Below, piece after piece: positions 7,639-9,472 of a stretch of 9,472 nt of DNA. Below the pieces are notes generated by a model. The model saw only the letters and a list, made by a program, of their open reading frames with translations. It made no database searches and was not told the DNA's origin. Positions within the stretch are counted from its first letter, which is position 1; the number at the start of each line of letters is the position of its first letter. The stretch comes from Clostridia bacterium (lineage in GTDB: Bacteria > Bacillota > Clostridia > Christensenellales > Aristaeellaceae): NCBI GenBank assembly GCA_009776385.1, contig WRFT01000057.1, positions 1 to 9,472 of the forward strand, written 5' to 3'. Made by a program: the position numbers and the translations under genes.

Positions 7639-8631
7639 TCAGCCGTTGACTTCCGCTATGGAAGCGATTAACTCCAAGCGCCATTCCCAGGCGTAATTAT
7701 CTTCCGTGAGCACAAAGTTGAAGGTGGCCCCGCCTGTTTGCGCCGTCTTCCACCCGTCGCCCGAGTCATACTGCCAGGCCAGGGTGTAGGGAATTTCATC
7801 GTACCCTTTGACGATGGAATAAAGGGTGATGATGTCCCCGGGGAAAACTTCGCCAAAGGCCGTGGTGGCTATGATGACCATTTTGGGGTCTTCCTGCGGG
7901 GAAGCTTCTTTATTATTATCCGCGGCGTCGCCCGGCGTATTGAGATTCTTCTCGTTTTCACCGGCGGGATCGCCCGGTTCCGGCGCTTCGTTATTGTTTT
8001 GCGGCGGGTCGGTTACGTCCGCTTCATCCGCGTCTTCATCGCCGATGGCCTTCCAGTTGGGGACCAGTTCCAAATCGGCGTTGACGGGCGCACCGAAGGA
8101 GTAGGGGGTGAAGGTGTAAACCTCTTCCTCCGCCGGGGTACGCAGCAGCCAGCCCGCCAGATAGCAGTCTGTTTTGACCAAATCGAACTCCGGCGCTTCT
8201 ACCAGCGCGCGGCCTTTTTTAACTTGCACGGCGCGGAGCTGTACGTTCGCGTCATTAAAGAAGCGGATGGTAAAGAAAATATCTTTTTCATTTTCTTTTT
8301 CGGGCTGCTCCGCATGATGCTTTTCTTCCGTCTTAGGGGGAGGGGTTACTTTTTCGGTTACATCGCTATCCGGATAGCCCAGCGATGAACCTGCCGTATC
8401 GCCCTCATCCCGCTCTTCCGGTTTATTTACCTTGGCAGGCAAAGGGCTGTTGATACCGGCGCTGTCGGCCGCGTTGTTTTCGGGCTGAGCCTGCGGCGCT
8501 GCGGTGGGCAGCGGCCCGGACAGAACGGGCAGTTCCTCGGCAGACACCGATGCGATGGCTAACACGAGTAAAACCGCCAGCAGCAACGCGCATACCTTTT
8601 TAAAAGTGGCCGTGAGTGTGTGCTTCTTCAT
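7639..8631 (-). CDS. Secreted protein with one Flg_new-like repeat and C-terminal Ig-like domain
   Basis: This 330-residue protein has a clear signal peptide (residues 1-31, K-K start, Leu/Ala/Val core, cleavage after S-V-S-A). Residues 32-117 are a Pro/Glu/Asn-rich, probably disordered linker. Residues 118-196 resemble a single Listeria-Bacteroides (InlB B-type, Flg_new) repeat, with F-F-T-I-R-F-F-N, V-K-K-G, Y-L-A-G-W-L and a closing P-N-W-K. Residues 197-250 are a second Asp/Glu/Asn/Pro linker. Residues 251-330 are an Ig-like domain with Y-T-L-A-W-Q-Y-D, G-D-G-W and D-N-Y-A-W-E-W-R-L, related to the end of the next gene. There is no LPxTG motif or C-terminal membrane segment. It is the first gene after the predicted promoter and has GGAAGGGG eight bases before its ATG. 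Flg_new modules occur in bacterial surface adhesins; an extracellular binding or scaffold role is inferred. Confidence 0.88.
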   Translation of the reverse strand: MKKHTLTATFKKVCALLLAVLLVLAIASVSAEELPVLSGPLPTAAPQAQPENNAADSAGINSPLPAKVNKPEERDEGDTAGSSLGYPDSDVTEKVTPPPKTEEKHHAEQPEKENEKDIFFTIRFFNDANVQLRAVQVKKGRALVEAPEFDLVKTDCYLAGWLLRTPAEEEVYTFTPYSFGAPVNADLELVPNWKAIGDEDADEADVTDPPQNNNEAPEPGDPAGENEKNLNTPGDAADNNKEASPQEDPKMVIIATTAFGEVFPGDIITLYSIVKGYDEIPYTLAWQYDSGDGWKTAQTGGATFNFVLTEDNYAWEWRLELIASIAEVNG

Positions 8632-8639
8632 TGTAGAAA

Positions 8640-8647
8640 CCCCTTCC
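8640..8647 (-). promoter_or_regulatory. Ribosome binding site of the 330-residue secreted protein
   Basis: On the minus strand this reads GGAAGGGG, eight bases before ATG 8631. It is weaker than the AGGAGG boxes of the two downstream genes. An out-of-frame ATG overlaps it at 8648-8650 but has no site of its own. Confidence 0.7.
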
Positions 8648-8675
8648 CATTGAAAAATGATCCTTGTCAGGCAGT

Positions 8676-8704
8676 GTCCATGAGCCTAAAAGGCCCAACA
8701 GGAC
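8676..8704 (-). other. Leader (5' UTR) hairpin of the surface-protein operon
   Basis: On the minus strand GGGCCT-TTT-AGGCTC (8682-8696) forms a 6-bp stem with one G-U pair. It is enclosed by an outer GTCC/GGAC pairing (8701-8704 with 8676-8679) across a small internal loop. It would begin about seven bases after the predicted transcription start. No T-run follows, so it is more likely to protect the 5' end or regulate than to terminate. Confidence 0.4.
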
Positions 8705-8717
8705 TCGTAATGTGACA

Positions 8718-8726
8718 ATTCTACCA
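8718..8726 (-). promoter_or_regulatory. Predicted extended -10 promoter for the surface-protein operon
   Basis: On the minus strand TGG-TAGAAT matches the extended -10 pattern (TGn followed by five of six TATAAT bases). Transcription would start near A8711, giving a leader of about 80 bases before ATG 8631. At 16-18 base spacing no good TTGACA-like -35 box is visible, which suggests dependence on an activator. No experimental evidence is available. Confidence 0.45.
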
Positions 8727-8733
8727 GAACGAA

Positions 8734-8752
8734 GTTACATATTCGGTTACAT
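8734..8752 (-). promoter_or_regulatory. Heptamer direct repeats, candidate activator operator
   Basis: ATGTAAC occurs twice on the minus strand (8746-8752 and 8734-8740) with a 12-base period. The inner copy ends ten bases before the predicted -10 box, so the pair covers the region where a -35 would be. SARP/BTAD regulators characteristically bind heptamer direct repeats with about 11-base period placed roughly 8 bases from the -10, so this fits loosely. Binding by the neighbouring regulator is inference. Confidence 0.35.
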
Positions 8753-8812
8753 GAAAAAACTTTTTTTTATTTCCTTGACGCGTTTCCGCGGTTCATACAT
8801 TTTAACACATTT

Positions 8813-9472
8813 TTACTCATCTGCAATACTTTTGCCGTCTAAGCTGCGGGCAATATAATCGATACCGATTTGTTCATAGACACTTTCCGAATAAAAACTC
8901 ATACGGACGCGTGTAATGATACTTTGCAGGCTTTGCGAGGGCGCGCCGCGCAACAGCAGGGCAAACTGCGTGGCCGTGTAACGGGTGATGATGTCGCAGA
9001 CACGCAGGCTCATTTGCAATATATCTTGTAAACGTTTCATGACATTATCTAATTCCAAGGGGCTGACGTTCTTCACGCTTTGCGTGGTTACCTTGACGAT
9101 AACCAGGTAGCAGGTGATGTCCGTCCTGTCTAAAGAACGGATTTGAAGGCGGTAAATATCCTTAAAAATACCATAATCGCAAACATAGGCCCCTCCGAAG
9201 TCCGATTCCTCGGTAAGCTCGGCGGCAATGGTATTAATGGCCTTTTCTAACATTTCGTCGGCACGGATGATTTCGGCTAAAACATCTTGTATTTGCTTGG
9301 AAGGCCGCATGCCGAAATAACGCATGGTGGCCTCCGTTACGTACCGGTATTGGGCTAATGCCTCCCCGCGGCGGTTTAAGCGGATTAATGCGCGGATGAG
9401 GCTGATATGAAAACTGTCCTCATACGGCATGACCACCAACGCCATGCGGCAGGTGCGGATAATCATATCATC
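8813..9472 (-). CDS. BTAD-family transcriptional regulator with degenerate GGDEF-like domain (5' end outside window)
   Basis: The visible 219 residues are the C-terminal part; the frame stays open to base 9472, so the internal ATG at 9466 is unlikely to be the true start. Visible residues 1-75 match the helical bacterial transcriptional activator domain (BTAD) of SARP/AfsR-type regulators, with Y-E-D-S-F-H, L-I-R-A-L, E-A-L-A-Q-Y and F-G-M-R-P-S. Residues about 92-195 look like a GGDEF fold (C-Y-L-V-I-V strand, then R-V-C-D-I-I-T-R-Y), but the signature position reads T-A-T-Q-F (8963-8977), so cyclase activity is not expected. A DNA-binding winged helix normally precedes BTAD and would lie beyond the edge. 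It ends in TAA, 181 bases before the surface operon, which it may control. Family assignment is good; target and signal are unknown. Confidence 0.8.
   Translation of the reverse strand, partial: DDMIIRTCRMALVVMPYEDSFHISLIRALIRLNRRGEALAQYRYVTEATMRYFGMRPSKQIQDVLAEIIRADEMLEKAINTIAAELTEESDFGGAYVCDYGIFKDIYRLQIRSLDRTDITCYLVIVKVTTQSVKNVSPLELDNVMKRLQDILQMSLRVCDIITRYTATQFALLLRGAPSQSLQSIITRVRMSFYSESVYEQIGIDYIARSLDGKSIADE

Noticed and set aside
7738..8388. A 216-codon plus-strand open frame opposite the 330-residue secreted gene
   Set aside because: The minus-strand gene has a signal peptide, RBS and recognisable modules; the plus frame has none of these.
8645..8660. Short upstream open frame starting at the ATG at 8648-8650 in the leader
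   Set aside because: It has no Shine-Dalgarno of its own and runs only 16 codons out of frame into the real gene.
8755..8768. A6-C-T8 tract as an AT-only terminator or UP element
   Set aside because: The complementary runs are separated by a single base and cannot form a stable hairpin. An UP-element role upstream of the promoter is possible but unsupported.
8779..8790. CGCG-GAAA-CGCG hairpin as a terminator for the regulator gene
   Set aside because: The stem is only 4 bp and an A-rich stretch, not a T-run, follows on the minus strand. No convincing terminator was found for this gene, so read-through into the operon is possible.
8664..8858. A short plus-strand open frame across the intergenic region
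   Set aside because: It has no RBS or recognisable domain, and it overlaps the predicted promoter and the 3' end of the regulator gene on the other strand.
8963..8977. Active diguanylate cyclase in the regulator
   Set aside because: The GGDEF position reads T-A-T-Q-F, without the glycines and acidic residues needed for catalysis.

Overview
The window looks like part of a Bacillota (Clostridia-like) chromosome, probably from a host-associated or uncultured lineage. The signs are strong AGGAGG-type ribosome binding sites, Gram-positive signal peptides, Cna-B and fimbrial D2-like stalk modules, and a BTAD-type regulator fused to a GGDEF-like fold. The genus cannot be named from the sequence alone. 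All convincing genes are on the minus strand, so transcription runs from high to low coordinates. Two genes are cut by the window edges.

Layout in transcription order. (1) 9472-8813: the C-terminal part of a BTAD-family transcriptional regulator ending in a degenerate GGDEF-like domain. (2) 8812-8632: a 181-base gap holding a probable extended -10 promoter, a pair of heptamer direct repeats just upstream of it, and a leader hairpin. (3) 8631-7639: a 330-residue secreted protein with acidic linkers, one Listeria-Bacteroides-repeat-like (Flg_new) module and a C-terminal Ig-like domain. (4) 7586-6894: a 230-residue secreted protein ending in a related Ig-like domain. (5) 6819 to beyond base 1: a very large secreted surface protein, open for all 2273 codons visible. 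It is not closed in the window, so it is easily missed and obscured by antisense shadow frames. It has a signal peptide, one degenerate and 13 recognisable Cna-B-like modules, then at least five tandem fimbrial-D2/DUF11-like modules.

Interpretation. Genes 3-5 are separated by only 52 and 74 bases, each has its own strong Shine-Dalgarno sequence and signal peptide, and no clear terminator lies between them, so they are probably one operon for a cell-surface fibre or adhesin plus two small secreted companions. The regulator upstream is a natural candidate to control it. SARP/BTAD proteins usually bind heptamer direct repeats near the -35 region, and such repeats occur here where no good -35 box is visible. 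No sortase, transposase, tRNA, rRNA or CRISPR array was seen. The most noteworthy points are the giant protein, the paired Ig-like companions, and the regulator with its candidate operator.
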